Part shown: piece after piece, positions 53,111 to 64,000 of the stretch
How the letters are laid out: the number at the start of each line of letters is the position of its first letter
Position numbering within the stretch: the first letter of the stretch is position 1
Assembly: GCA_036426205.1 (NCBI GenBank)
Contig: WSYH01000086.1
Span: 288,691-352,690, forward strand
Origin: Ascaphus truei
Taxonomy: Eukaryota > Chordata > Amphibia > Anura > Ascaphidae
Reading direction: 5' to 3'
Length of the DNA: 64,000 bases
Notes under the pieces: generated by a model
Seen by the model: only the letters and a program-made list of their open reading frames with translations
What the model was told of the DNA's origin: nothing
Database searches by the model: none
Program-made: the position numbers and the translations under genes

Positions 53111-53880
53111 GCCTACTCACAGTGCAGTAGGTGTAAGATTAGCAACTCCAAAACTGTGGCAAATTATCTTGGTTATTTTCAGAAGAGATGTACCCCAATA
53201 TGAGAAGAGAGAGAGAGTACCATAGCATAAGTCAGTGTGTAGGTTGAGAAGATCCTTCATGACCTTGCCCTCTAAGTCCCTTCCCTGTTTGGAGTGCATC
53301 CGATTCGGCAGTAATGTATGAAATACTTCTCCCACAGTACTGTGGCGACTGTGAGAGCTTTCTGATCTTTTGTCAGGAACACTTGAGAGTAGCGAGTGTA
53401 GTGATCTGTCACTACCAGTACATTCCTGATTCCTCTTGAATCGAGCTCTATGAACAAGAAGTCCATGCAGACTAGATCCATGGGGCCAGAGTTTTTCCGA
53501 TGGCCTATTGGGGCTGCCCGGGTGGGCAGTGTCTTTCGCTGGATACACCTTAGGCCTTTCCAGCAATGCCGTTGTACGACTCCTGCATCTTGGGCCAGAA
53601 GAATCGATCCCTCACTAACCCGAAGGTCTTATCCACCCCCAGGTATCCGTAGTTGTGATGCAGGGAGTGCAATACATGGTACTGCAGGCTTCAGGGCAGA
53701 ACCAGTTGTCTCCTGTTAGGGTGCTTGTGGTAGGGGACAATCCGGTAGAGGAGGACACGCTCTATTTGGAATTTGTCCCATTCTTGCATGATGACCGCGA
53801 CGGTACCAGCAGGGACACGTCTCACAATAAAGGGATTATCCAGGTGAATGGCTTTGCGTAAAGCGTTGGCCACCGGATAG
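53111..53880 (-). pseudogene. Gypsy A integrase, truncated
   Basis: From right: RVPAGTVAVIMQEWDKFQIE, then LLYRIVPYHKHPNRRQLVLP (zinc-finger lead-in, 53820-53690). The zinc-finger region is broken. MDLVCMDFLFIELDSRGIRN (first Asp), then VLVVTDHYTRYSQVFLTKDQ to WEKYFIHYCRIGC follow (53480-53280). The element then decays, and its 3' end and LTR are absent on this side. Related to the copy at 60134-60840. Confidence 0.88.
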
Positions 53881-54640
53881 TTGTACTAACTCCTTCCACT
53901 CTAGGATGGTGTCCTGGGTGATGGCCATGCCGTCGGAATGGCAGTAGGCAGCGGGGAGCGCCTTTGGGCAAGATCCCAGTGAATCGGACACTCTCAACTC
54001 AGAGAACGCGACTTTATCCTCCACTATTGCAGCAGTGGAGCACATTGCTCGCATCCCAGGTCGCGGGATTTCTTCCCACAAATCGTCGTCTGGTGTTGTA
54101 CTCAGTCCAGGTCACCTGGAGAGAGCATCGGCTCCAATGTTTAGAGGCCCCAGTTTATATTTCAAGGTGAACTGATAATTGGAGAGAGCCGCGAGCCATC
54201 TGTGACCAGTGGCATCCAATTTGGCGGACGTAAGGATATATGTCAGAGGGTTGTTGTCCATTCGGACTTCGAAAGAAACACTGTACAGATAATTGTGGAG
54301 TTTCTCCACTACTGCCCACTTGAGGGCGAGGAACTCAAGTGTATGAACCGGATAGTCCTGTTCACTTGGGGTTAGACTTCAGCTCACTTACGCCACTGGG
54401 CGAAGGCCAGTAGGATACTTCTGGTGTAGTACAGCTCCCAGCCCGTTGAAACTGGCATCCACATGCAGGATGTGTGGTTTCTACAGATCGGCGTAAGCCA
54501 GGACTGGGGCTTCCGTGAGGATTCTCGAGTCCTGTAAATGCCTTTTTGCAGGCAGATGTCCACTTGTCTTCGAAGGGTGCTCGTGAAGAGGTGGCCTTCT
54601 GACAAGGTTCCTATGGGTAGATCTTTAGTAGGTTGTTGAG
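53881..54640 (-). pseudogene. Gypsy A RNase H
   Basis: KLHNYLYSVSFEVRMDNNPL, then TYILTSAKLDATGHRWLAAL and LGPLNIGADALSR (54305-54112), typical of the Ty3/Gypsy RNase H end. The preceding tether and connection are shifted. The WEEIPRPGM tail follows to about 54060. Confidence 0.9.
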
Positions 54641-55320
54641 GACCTTGGCTTTACTAGACTATACCTCTATGAAGTGGCGGTAGTATCCACAGAACCCCAG
54701 GAAGGATCGGAACTCCATCACGTTGTCTGATCTCGGCCAGTTCACATGGCTTTGACCAACTTCAGGCCTTCCTTGCCCAGTCTATCCAACACCTTCTGGA
54801 AGCATTCCTCACGTTCTTCGAGAGTTCTTCCGAACACGATTATGTCACTCCTGGCACTCCCAAGGATTCATATCCTCAATGGCCTTCTCCATCAGCCACT
54901 GGAAAGTCGCCGGGGCACCGCAAATGCCTTGGGGCATTCGGGTAAACTGGTAGAAGCCGAGGGGGCACACAAACACCATTTTCTCCCTGTCCTCAGAGGT
55001 CATGGGTAACTGGTAGTACCCAGAACTCAGGTCCAGCACACTGAACCAGTGGCTCCTTGTCAACGTGTTGAGGATCTCTTCTATTCACGGCAGAGTGTAC
55101 TGTCCGGGTACGGTATGCCTGTTCAGGGTCCGATAGTCTACGCACAGGTGGACTGACCCATTTTTCTTGCGTACCACCACAATCGGAGAGGCATAGAGGC
55201 TACGGGATTCGGTCACGATGCCCGCTGTTTCCATCTCCTTCAGGATGTCCCTCATATCCTCCACATCTTGAACGCTTTCAGAATGGCATGGTATCATTCA
55301 GATGGATCGTGTGCGGGGTG
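54641..55320 (-). pseudogene. Gypsy A reverse transcriptase
   Basis: MRDILKEMETAGIVTESRSL, then YASPIVVVRKKNGSVHLCVD and YRTLNRHT (55230-55095); FSVLDLSSGYYQLPMTSEDR and MPQGICGAPATFQWLMEK (55040-54860). The catalytic YxDD is destroyed: the codons before IIVFGRTLEERE read RSD in a shifted frame (near 54835). Confidence 0.92.
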
Positions 55321-56290
55321 TTCTTGCTGTAGCCTACGTCAATCTCTCTAGTGGAGAACACCTCCCGGCGTTCCACCAGCTTGGCACTTAGCCATCTCTT
55401 CCAGTCTTCTGACAGGGTTAATTCCCCGAAATCAAACTGCAACATGGCAGGCTCGTCTCACATGGTAGCAGTGTTTACACGCACCATTGTTTCTACGGTA
55501 GTGACCGGGTATATTCGACCCAGTCTCTGACCGACGTCGAATGGTACAGTATGAGGGGAGATGTTTTGGATCGTCGCCGTAATTCTCTTTAGAATGGAGG
55601 ATCTCCACTCCCGTATCTCTGGGACCTTCTTGTACCCTCTCTTGAGGTCTTCCGCGGTTGTGGTCTCTAGAGAAAAATACCGATCTGCTTTGTCATATCC
55701 TAGATAGTTGATTACTGCTGCCATGTGCCTCATTCCCCCTGGTGGAATCTCGATCAACTCAGGTCGTGATTGAAGATTTCACCATACTCCTCTTGTGCCG
55801 CGACCCTATAGCACGCGCCGGATTCTTTCTTCATTTCACTCCATATTCACCTTCACTGACGCACGCAAGAGAAGCGGAGGAAAGAAGAGTGCAGGACCCA
55901 GGTCGGAGAGCTGACAGATGTAAGGGATTTCCCTTTGAGCCCCAATTTTGCTTAGTGGTCTGCATTTGCCCTTCATACTCTGCTCTCACATCGGCTCACA
56001 CTGACACCTACGGGTGCTGAGACTGTTTACCAGAGCGCAGGACAGATTTAGTCTCAGCTGGTCATAGAAGGGCAGGTAGATAATGGTCACCTGTGACCCG
56101 GTATCCAGCAAAGCCGAGGAATATATGCCTTCCATGAGAACTCTTACAATGGCGGCCGGCCCCACTCTACTGTAAGGGTCCTGTTGGGGTCTTCGGACAT
56201 CAGGGTTGGCATTGAGGTCAGGGTTAGGAGCCGAGCTCGTAGGCACCCTAGGGGCAGAAGCAGGCGCCACTAGAGTAGAGGTGTCTTTGG
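55321..56290 (-). pseudogene. Gypsy A protease and following spacer
   Basis: SALLDTGSQVTIIYLPFYDQ (56120-56065) carries the DTG active-site motif. A spacer at 55757-55458 (MIEIPPGGMRHMAAVINYLG) joins it to RT. Confidence 0.87.
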
Positions 56291-56805
56291 CACTTTCTGC
56301 CTCTTTAGGCTTTGGTGCCGTTGCCTCTTTTGCCTCTTGCTTGCGAGATTCTTTGTGCTTCTAGGGAGGTGCAGATGAGTGTAGGCTTCATGCCCTTTCA
56401 CCATGCCTAGAAGTCTTCGAGAGTAGGAGTATCCCCTTGCAGTAAGGAGCACCAAATCATTACAATGATGTGATGGGTGGGTATAGCCCCCCGCACGAAC
56501 TGTTTTCGGCGGTACTCATTTACTTCTGTGTCTTTAATGATTTTATGAGAGCGTAGGTTCCACAAAACCAGCTGGATCCGCTGAATAAATTCAGACGGTA
56601 GTACTTGGAACAGAGCTCACTTTCGTCTTCTTCTAAGCCATAGGTCTACATCAGTGAAACCACCAGCATTTGTGCCGTGACATCTGCATTTTGGTCCCGG
56701 TACATTCTCACCATGGTAGAGGCGGGGGTCTTAGACACTCCATTATCCACTGTCTTTTTACAGTGTCTGGACAGGATCATTCTTCTAGGACCTGTAAGGT
56801 GTAGA
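56291..56805 (-). pseudogene. Gypsy A Gag, PNMA-like
   Basis: YRDQNADVTAQMLVVSLM (from about 56705) and, in another frame, SEFIQRIQLVLWNLRSHKII, then NEYRRKQFVRGAIPTHHI (56600-56470), a PNMA/Arc-type Gag capsid pattern by eye. Lys-rich repeats follow (56350-56280). Stops present. The family call is moderate. Confidence 0.65.
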
Positions 56806-57152
56806 TATCACGGGAGACCAGTACTTTTACACCGGGCACTACCTTCCCCTTCTGAGTCCTGGCTCCAACTGCTTCCTGCAGAGCAATACAGAAGATGGCC
56901 GCCGTTACTAGGATCCAGTGCACATGTGCATCTTCCCCCAAATGGCCGCTGCACCTGGGAACATTGTGGCAACATGGCGGCCCCCGCTAGTCATGTGTGC
57001 TGCGAAGCCTCCGGAACACCGGAGCTCCCTCTCCCCACTGCCAACACGAAGCCGCAATCTCCCTGCACTCCACCGGCAGCCACAGTAGCCTCCCCCTTCC
57101 CCGTGCCCGCATCGGAGGTAGGGGGGGGGGGGGCTAGTATAGGAACGTGACA
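56806..57152 (-). mobile_element. 5' LTR of Gypsy A, ~347 bp
   Basis: + strand TATCACGGGAGACCAGT (first G changed to A) to GGAACGTGACA. Shares its inner edge with LTRs at 18917 and 46982. Contains 'agatggccgc', 'cacatgtgc' and G-run elements (57119-57133). Confidence 0.7.
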
Positions 57153-58432
57153 GTTAAACTCTGATGTGGGCCACAGATGAGGATCCCACTAGCAAGTGAT
57201 AGGGACAACTAGGTCTTTCAACCCTATACCGGCCAGGGTCCATCACGTGTGCATGCAGAGTCGCGATCACCTTACAGGAAATGTGTGCCGGTATACTAAT
57301 ACCGTGTGTGTTTGTAAGTGTATTGGGGTGTGCATATGCCCTGCAATATCATCCAGAGTGCCCAGTGGGGTTTTAAACTTACTGCTTACCAATATAGAGG
57401 TTTGCTTCCTGTCTGGGACTGCATCTAGTTCGTGTGTGCAGACATCAATGCTATGTGTGATACACAAACACTGTAACATAGTGTCACATTAACTAGGGCT
57501 CCCAGTTTTCTGTATCTCACGACCTGTTAGGATTCACAATTCCATACTTATACCCTTCAGGATTGCACCAAGTGTCTATCTTAATGAGCAATTTTGTTCA
57601 AGTGCTGTGAGATACAATTGTATACCTATTCTAGCATGAATGGCTATCTTAAGATGTATATCAATGCCATCTGACCATCTATAGAGATTCAATACTAGGA
57701 TCTCTTCAGTACATTATTCTAGGTTTTAAATACCCCTTTTTTCATGTTTGCTTCATCATATATACCATTAAAAATTTATTATTTTCATTCAGTAGAGTAG
57801 AGTGCATCACTTAGGGTTCTGGTCTTCTCCCCCCCCCCTTACGCATATGTATTAACCCTGATAGCACCTCTCTAGTAAGTAATTTATTTAAGCTGAGCAG
57901 GATTTTCCCCTTTCCCTTCCCAATTCCTCCATCCCTCCCTATCTATTGCAAATCTGGAATGAAACAGAACCAAAACACCTTTCTTCCTTAAATTGGGATT
58001 TGGGTCCCTCTTCCCAGTCCTGATCATCTTATGCTCTCTTTTGCTTTAAGGGTGGATCAAAGGTTAGTAAGGGGAGTAGGGATACTCCTCTTAAAATACA
58101 GCTCCTTGAATCTCTATGGATCCTCCCTCCTCTGTAGCAGAGGGACCTCATTGGTCTGTCTCATTCTTCCTGGAGCAGGGCTTGTAGCTGTAGTTGATAT
58201 TATTAATGTGATACAGGTGCGTGCTGCACGCGCGCCATGCGCTAATGACGTAATCACGTTGATGCAACCGGGAGGTGGGGCCAGCAGAGTTGGCATTTAG
58301 GTCCGCCGGGCTGCACGCACGCTCCTATGATAACAGGCTCCAGGGTGAGGTTTGGAAGCGATGCTGGTATCTGGATGTATGGAGTGTAAGTTTTGCGTGC
58401 ACCAACACCTTGGTGCCTCATGGATCCTTACA
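57153..58432 (-). mobile_element. probable LTR of a chromovirus plus unclassified DNA
   Basis: The right edge GGATCCTTACA (58432) is TGTAAGGATCC on the minus strand, directly after a chromodomain ORF end. It parallels the LTR at 20021-20894, which starts TGTAAGGAC on that strand. The left edge is not located. 57830-57960 is C/T-rich. Confidence 0.4.
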
Positions 58433-58612
58433 GTATCCCCCCCCCATCAAGAGCGACCTCCGGGCAACTCCAAGCAGGTTTCAGGGGGTACTTCTCATGG
58501 AATCTCTGGATCAATATGGTCCCATGTAGTCGATGATGAGAAACCCAAGAACGTTCCTCCTGTCCAAAACCCTTCCAGTGTACCAGATACTGGACTACAC
58601 CTCTGGATACAT
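58433..58612 (-). pseudogene. chromodomain end of a Gypsy integrase
   Basis: The minus strand reads QYLVHWKGFGQEERSWV, then (shifted) TILIQRFHEKYPLKPAW and PEVALDGG. This is the chromodomain at the C-terminus of chromovirus integrases. It is only a fragment; the rest of pol is missing. Confidence 0.85.
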
Positions 58613-58689
58613 CAAAGAGAAAAAGGGAGGCGCATGTGCGAGGACTAGGTGCATGGAAGCCTAGAGTGTGAGCTCCGCACCCCTTGACG

Positions 58690-58855
58690 ACTATTTAAAA
58701 ACTCAAACGCATTAATTTCAGCTAAATCTACCCGAAACACAGAGATTATAGCCCCGAAACCTTTACAACAAATACTCACCTATTGTTCCACGAGTTATAA
58801 ATAATACTACCTATTACGCATTTACATCCCGGGCAACGCCGGGTCTCTCAGCTAG
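58690..58855 (+). mobile_element. Helitron 3' end
   Basis: A terminal hairpin CCCGGGCAACGCCGGG followed by TCTCTCAGCTAG at 58855, then T. A GC hairpin shortly before a CTAG end, without inverted repeats, is the Helitron signature, and the wording matches common animal Helitron tails. The 5' end is not identified. Confidence 0.75.
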
Positions 58856-59074
58856 TATATTTATATTAATTTCCCCTCATAGGCAACAGTAGGTCTCTAA
58901 AAGATAATTATTTCTATGGTTTGAGTATACATTCAGGGTTGAACATTTTATAAATATGTTGTGTTTCTTTTATGCTATTATTAATGTTAAAAGGTAAGTA
59001 TTATATATTTTATATGGAACATGTATGTATACGCGTCACAGTAGTAATACAAGTGACATAATATTATAAGACAT
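58856..59074. other. intergenic, nothing recognised
   Basis: AT-rich. Confidence 0.4.
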
Positions 59075-60133
59075 TGTAGCGCACTTTCCCCCACCCCCTG
59101 GGAGATATGGCGGCTACGGTGTGTGTCGTGCGTTACCTGTGGCTCACAGGAGGCCTGAACCTCAGCTGTTTGGAGACTGGGGTGCACCTGATCCGATGGG
59201 TGACAGCGGATCCTAACTATGTGGGACAGCCCCGTGCAGGACCATATAGTATATGAACAATACATATTGATATAGTAAAACAATAGCAATTTACTGTATG
59301 CATAAAAACAATCAAAAACAATAATACCACTACCGCAACACTAGGCCTCGCAGGGCCCCAACCCCTCACCGTGCCTTCCCAACACCGTGTCCACACCCCT
59401 GTAGGGTTTACCACCAATTTACTGATGTGCCCCTGTGTGAGACAGCACTGCCCCACTAAATTGAAGAGGTGAGTGGGTTCACTTTGTTGAGGAGGGTACC
59501 TGCCGGGTGGTCCCACACCCGGGTGTGCTGATGATGTCAGATGGGATCCACGGATCAGAGTAGGTAACCACGAAGCCTCCGCCTCTACATTGGGTGGGTC
59601 CAGCGTGGATTGTCCCACCTTTAAGAGTCTCTGTGGTAGTAGGTGTCTGGTCCCAGACCACCTGAGGACAGGATACAGCCGTGTCCTGTCTGTGTCCCTC
59701 ACACTGGTACTACAGGGGCAGTGTCCCTATCTATGGGCCTGTCCCTGCAGCAACCACAAGCTGAGGGGAGTAGGGGCCTAGCTGGGGCCTAATAGGGGTA
59801 TCTGGCCTAGTGCAGGTGCCACAGACACCTGCACACATAACCTACCCCTTCCTTGTCCCAGCTCTGACTGTCATGGTCTCAGATTCGTGCCAAACCTAAC
59901 CCCTAGCTCGTCGTGATCCTGGCAGCCCTCATGGCTGTTCGCGCCCATGTGATCGCAGCCCCTGGGGCTGCTGGGGGTTGTAGTTCCCCATACAGAGCTT
60001 AGTTCCCTACTGGCCATCTCGCGCACCTAAACTGCGCATGCGCGGCATCTTGCGCATGCGCAATCGCACCTAAGATGGCGGCGCATTGCAAGGGAAGCCA
60101 CCGGTGCCACCAGCGACTGGGTCGCCCATTACA
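59075..60133 (-). mobile_element. 3' LTR of Gypsy A2, 1059 bp, with PPT
   Basis: + strand TGTAGCGCAC to GCCCATTACA. The adjoining CAACCCCCCGCAG (60134-60146) is, on the minus strand, a G-rich polypurine tract before the LTR. Shares blocks with the solo LTR at 11618. Confidence 0.82.
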
Positions 60134-60900
60134 CAACCCCCCGCAGTGCCGTCCACGGTCCTGTTAAATCACTTTGGCAGAGCGTCTCCCTCTGGGTGGT
60201 ACGGGGTTGTTCAGGACTTAGTGATATTGAGGAGCTTGAGTAACTCCCAGATGAGTTTACTCTCAAAGTCCCGGCCTTGATCTGGCGGTTAGGCCAGGCC
60301 ATAATGGATGAAGTATCGCACCCACAGGATCTTCACCACCGTGATGGCCTTCTGGTCTTTGGTGGGGAAGGCTTTAACGTATCATGTATAATGGTCCGTG
60401 ATGACCAACACGTTGCCGATGCCTCGGGCGTCGGGTTCAATGCACAGAAAATCCATGCACATCAAATCCATGGAGCCCGAACTCTTCAAGTGAGCCATTG
60501 GTGCGGTTCGAGTAGGGAGGGTCTTATGCTGGATGCACCGTGAGCATCGGCGACAGTGTTGTTCTACTGCCTCTCTCAGGAGAACTGGTCGCGCAACAGT
60601 CCGAAGGTCTTTTCTATGCCGAGGTGGCCATGGTCACCGTGCAGAGCTTTCAGGACCATATGTTGTAGGTTCCTGGGCAGAACCAGTTGCTTTCTATTTG
60701 GGTTGCTGTGGTACTGTACCACCGGATAGAGGAGACTGTTATCGATCTCAAATGTATCTGCTTCTCGCATGAGTATGGTGACCATGTCACTGGGAGCACG
60801 TTTCAGGATTTCAGGCTTGTTTTTCTGAATGGCCTGTCAGATAAGGCCGGCTACTGGATCCCGTAACTAATTATTTTAACATGTCCTTCCATTTAATGAT
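60134..60900 (-). pseudogene. Gypsy A2 integrase
   Basis: LLYPVVQYHSNPNRKQLVLP, then NLQHMVLKALHGDHGHLGIE and KTFGLLRDQFS (zinc-binding, 60730-60576), then CRRC, MDLMCMDFLCIEPDARGIGN and VLVITDHYT (about 60480-60390), and YFIHYGL (60310). Frames shift several times. Close relative of 53111-53880. Confidence 0.88.
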
Positions 60901-61310
60901 CTTGTTGTGAGTGATATTCATCCCTTCGGGGTCACAGTAAGTGGCGGGAATGGCTTTGGAGTGGCATCCTAAGGAATCTGCAGCCCTCAACTTTGAGAAG
61001 GCCACTCTATCTTCTATGACAGCTGCCGTTTTGCACATAGCTCACATCCCTGGTCCAGGGATCTCCTCCCAGAGGTCATCATCGGGAGTGGTGCTCAGTC
61101 CAGATCTTCGGGATAGGGCATCCGCTCCAATATTCAGAGGCCCTGGTTTATATTTCAGGGTGAACTTGTAGTTCGATAGAGCTGCCAGCCATCGGTGGCC
61201 GGTAGCATCCAACTTGGCTGATGTTAATATGTATGTTAACGGATTGTTATCTGTCCTCACTTCGAAAGTGACGCCATAAAGGTAATCATGGAGTTTATCC
61301 ATAACCCTTG
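60901..61310 (-). pseudogene. Gypsy A2 RNase H, cut at a chimeric junction
   Basis: KLHDYLYGVTFEVRTDNNPL, then TYILTSAKLDATGHRWLAAL and KPGPLNIGADALSRR (61290-61100), followed by WEEIPGPGM. Upstream, where RT should be, the sequence switches at about 61300-61312 to the Gag of a different Gypsy. Confidence 0.9.
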
Positions 61311-61903
61311 CCAAAAGGCTGCGGCCAGGGCTACGTCGTTCCAGTCGGTTTCGGCAGCTATAGTTCTGAACTCGAGCGTATTTGGCGACTTAACGACTAC
61401 GTTGGGAAACATGAAAAAGTGCAGAGGAAGCCCATACCTTACGACGGGGTGTATCAAACACTTTCCGGAATTCCCGGGCAAAGGCTCCAATATCCTGCGT
61501 GAGGTCGGTTCTTCTTCGGTCAGATGGGAGATGCCCAGGGAAGAGCGTCATCTACAAGGAGAGAAAAAACATACGCCACCTTGGCGCGGGTGCCATAAAG
61601 CGTGAAGGGTTCATTTCAAATTGTATAAAGCATTGATTAAAAAAACCTCGACATTCATGAGGGTCACCCTCATAACGATTGGGGGTAGGTAAGCGAGGTT
61701 CAAGAGAAATAGGCAAAGCTGGAGTAGTGGGGGGAGAGTGCGGTTCTTGCAACGCACGAGAAAGGATGCGAAAGTCCTCATGAAGGGAGAGCAAGGCTTG
61801 CTTGCTACCCACAATTCTTTCCTCCAAGGTAGTCAGGTGTCTTGCATGTGTGCGCAGGACTCCTCCTACCTCAGCGGGGTCGAAGTTAGTGTGGCTGAGC
61901 ATA
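61311..61903 (-). pseudogene. Gypsy B Gag
   Basis: Begins MLSHTNFDPAEVGGVLRTHA at 61902. Contains EPRLPTPNRYEGDPHECRGF and FNQCFIQFEMNPSRF (61720-61615), a chromovirus-type capsid start. After a shift it has NTLEFRTIAAETDWNDVALA and AAFWQG (61405-61312). It ends at the junction with A2. Confidence 0.88.
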
Positions 61904-63575
61904 CTGTAACGCGTAGCTCACCACAAACGAAGCGCGACCATTGTGCGGAGGTAGGGAATTGGTTAACGCTGACCCACAGCCACGCGGGCGCGCCTAGGTT
62001 GTAGAGTAGTCGTTCAAGCCAGGTCAGGGTTATAGATTGGAGAATGGTTAAGGTACTTCCCAAGTTCAGGACTGGAGAGTTTCGGATTGTCGTAGTTCGT
62101 AGCCAGTTCAGGATTGGAGAGTATCGGATAGTCGGGGTACGTAGCCAGGTTCAGGATAGGAGAATGTTGGATCATTGGAGTACATAGTCAAGGTCAGGAC
62201 TGAAGACTGGAGAATCATCGTACAAGCCGGATCAGGAGTAGAGAGAAGCGGAATCCAAGGAGCTAGCAGGGTTCAGGCAACAAGAGGTTAAACAGGATAC
62301 AAGGCAAGGCAAGGCAGGATTCAGCAACAAGGATGTGGCAAGGCACGGCGTCACAATGACTATGCTCAGCAATGACTGACTGCAGACTGAGAGTATATAT
62401 AGGAGGAGCCTCCAATAGCCAGCCAGGGTGGAACCAGGAAGTGAGAGTTGATTGGCTGCTGGTGCACACAGGTGTGCCCTATAATGCAGACTAATCAGGA
62501 TTGAGGGTGTAACTGCTCGCATGCCGTCCTGCGCGCGTCACGGAGTCCGGAGGCAGAGTTTAGAGTGCGCGTCACTCCCACGCCGATTCCTGATACCAGA
62601 GGGGGCGGGACCAGTCACGCGCCGACCCGCGTGCGTCACTGTCACGCTTGTGCTCTCCACACAAGCGCAGGGAAAGGGAAGGACCCGGTAGCGAGGTGGG
62701 GAGACCGCAGGGGACACGAAGGGAGTGAGTTGCCGCGCAGCTGGGGATCAGCGCACGTAGTCACGTGACCGCGCCGCGCGCATGAGAATGCACAACGCGT
62801 CCGGAGGTGCGGTGCCTGGCTCAGAGACACGAGTGATCCAACTGCACGCGTGCGTATGCTCTGACAGCAGAGCAGGAATGCGCGCGCTCTCAGGCACCAA
62901 CGTGGGGGTTGCGGGAAGTCAACGCTTCAGCACAGGAGTCTGGAACGGGAACCAGAAACATGGAACAGGAACATGGGCATGGAAGGAGCCGGGGAGGTAG
63001 AGTCCAGAGCACAAGGTAACATCCACAAGGGAATAGCTACTTGGAGGACGTCCAGCCTCCTTAAAGGGATAGTGCCAGAAACAGCAAGGTTCAGCGAAAC
63101 TAAACATAACATAAGGGTTCTTAGTCTAATCCATTGGCCAAGGAATTATAAGCCTGCTACCACGTCAAGGTGAACCCTACTAAGCAGGTACCTACACTAC
63201 CCGACGGTAAACTAACCTCAGTAGTATAAGAATGACTGTCCCAGACTTCCGGAATCCTAAAGGAGATGAGTAAAGGTCCCAAGGAGGTCCAGGCAGGAAC
63301 AGCATGCAATGATGGTAGTACTTGCAGGAACCCAGATAGGTAGCCACTGAGTGCTATTTAAAGGAAGCAGCAGCTGTAAGCAATGAGAAAGTCAGAGAGA
63401 GGCTTACTTCCTGTCAGGAGGAGGAGGGCAGGATTTCCCAGCAAGCAAGATGGTGTCGTTTGCTTGAGAATCCTTAAAGACACAGTATCTTGACTCGCAG
63501 CTAGAGGGCGGCGATCAGAAGGAAACAGGTAAGGAAGGAACACGCCGCAGGGGGCGTGTTCCGCGCATCGTTACA
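61904..63575 (-). mobile_element. 5' LTR region of Gypsy B
   Basis: Starts TGTAACGCGTAGCTCACCAC, matching the solo LTR at 20021. It carries about five ~45-bp tandem units ('aggttcaggattggagag', 'tcgggtacgtagcc' type) at 62010-62235, and a possible end GCATCGTTACA at 63575. The length suggests insertions or two overlapping LTRs: 'gtcacggagt' occurs at 62537 and 63576. Confidence 0.6.
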
Positions 63576-63835
63576 GTCACGGAGTTCAGAGGGCGGGGCC
63601 TGACTAACGCTTCAGCAGGGAGGCTGGCCGAACGTCCACTTCGTGTGACAGTGATGGGGGCAGGATCTGAATCCGAGGGCGGTTGTACAGAGTGCGCAAG
63701 GTCCGCGCGCTCGTACTTGGACCATGAGACTGCGCGTGCTGGGTATCTGTCACGGAAGGCTTGTTGAGGTGAGGAGACGGTCTGCGACCACCAGGATGGT
63801 GAATCCTCACATTGAGTCAGACGGTCTAGTACTTT
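63576..63835. other. CpG-rich, LTR-like flank
   Basis: Resembles 62537-62700 weakly. No ORF supported. Confidence 0.35.
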
Positions 63836-64000
63836 TTTTTCCAAATTTTTTTATTAGGCAGATAAGTCATTACATGGTATAAACATTGCAAGCAATATAT
63901 CAGCCTAGTATACATTTTTTCTTTTTCTTGAGTGAGAAGAGAAAAGGAAAGACTCAACGTCCCCCTGACCTACTGTGGTCCATCAGGGAGGCGCGAGTGT
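63836..64000 (-). mobile_element. 3' end of a minus-strand non-LTR element
   Basis: TTTTTTTTCCAAATTTTTTTATT followed by 'gtcattacatggtataaaca' looks like the reverse complement of a poly(A)-tailed L1-like 3' UTR. It is cut by the window edge. Confidence 0.5.

Noticed and set aside
59075..63575. One complete Gypsy element with internal deletion
   Set aside because: The left and right LTRs differ and the Gag type does not match the pol type; two elements are joined.

Overview
The window is vertebrate nuclear DNA, most likely from a frog or another amphibian with large introns. One host gene is visible: the 3' two-thirds of IKBKB (IKK-beta), read on the + strand in 15 exons from 7196 to 50060, with a poly(A) signal at 50151. 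The exons join in phase into about 571 codons. They run from the APE motif of the kinase domain, through the ubiquitin-like domain and the helical scaffold/dimerisation domain, to the NEMO-binding LDWSWL motif and a stop codon. The activation-loop serines and everything upstream of them lie outside the window. No bacterial gene, CRISPR array, rRNA or tRNA gene was seen.

Nearly everything else is repeats. 1-7195, before the first visible exon, holds a Penelope-like element (PLE, reverse transcriptase plus GIY-YIG nuclease), a foldback PLE derivative with target-site duplications, and an L2-type LINE nested in an older LINE. Introns between 7321 and 49991 hold hAT MITEs, a Tc1/mariner copy, an RTE LINE, Ty3/Gypsy LTRs, several PLE copies (some as large inverted repeats), a nearly full-length APE-endonuclease LINE nested in a PLE, and a Gypsy element with the rare order gag-protease-integrase-RT (Gmr1-like) at 43124-47893. 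Downstream of IKBKB are a TIR element loaded with tandem arrays, a hAT MITE, two related Gypsy elements on the minus strand (53.1-57.2 kb and 59.1-61.3 kb), a chromodomain fragment, a Helitron end, and a second Gypsy gag with LTR (61.3-63.6 kb). All mobile-element ORFs seen are broken.

Two themes stand out. First, several IKBKB splice junctions are themselves tandemly repeated. The 3' end of one exon and its donor form a 45-bp minisatellite of about 12 plus 7 copies. Another exon has a 54-bp in-frame tandem copy of its end and donor. The starts of two more exons have decayed copies upstream. One intron is an array whose units each end in an acceptor-like pyrimidine tract plus CAG. Second, eleven places in PLE-derived DNA carry the hammerhead-ribozyme signature CUGANGA - stem II - GAAA; the best is at 13176-13216. 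PLE hammerheads are known; how these copies are arranged here is what deserves checking.

All identifications are from reading translations and motifs by eye. No alignment, folding or database search was run, and comparison with human IKBKB is from memory of the family.
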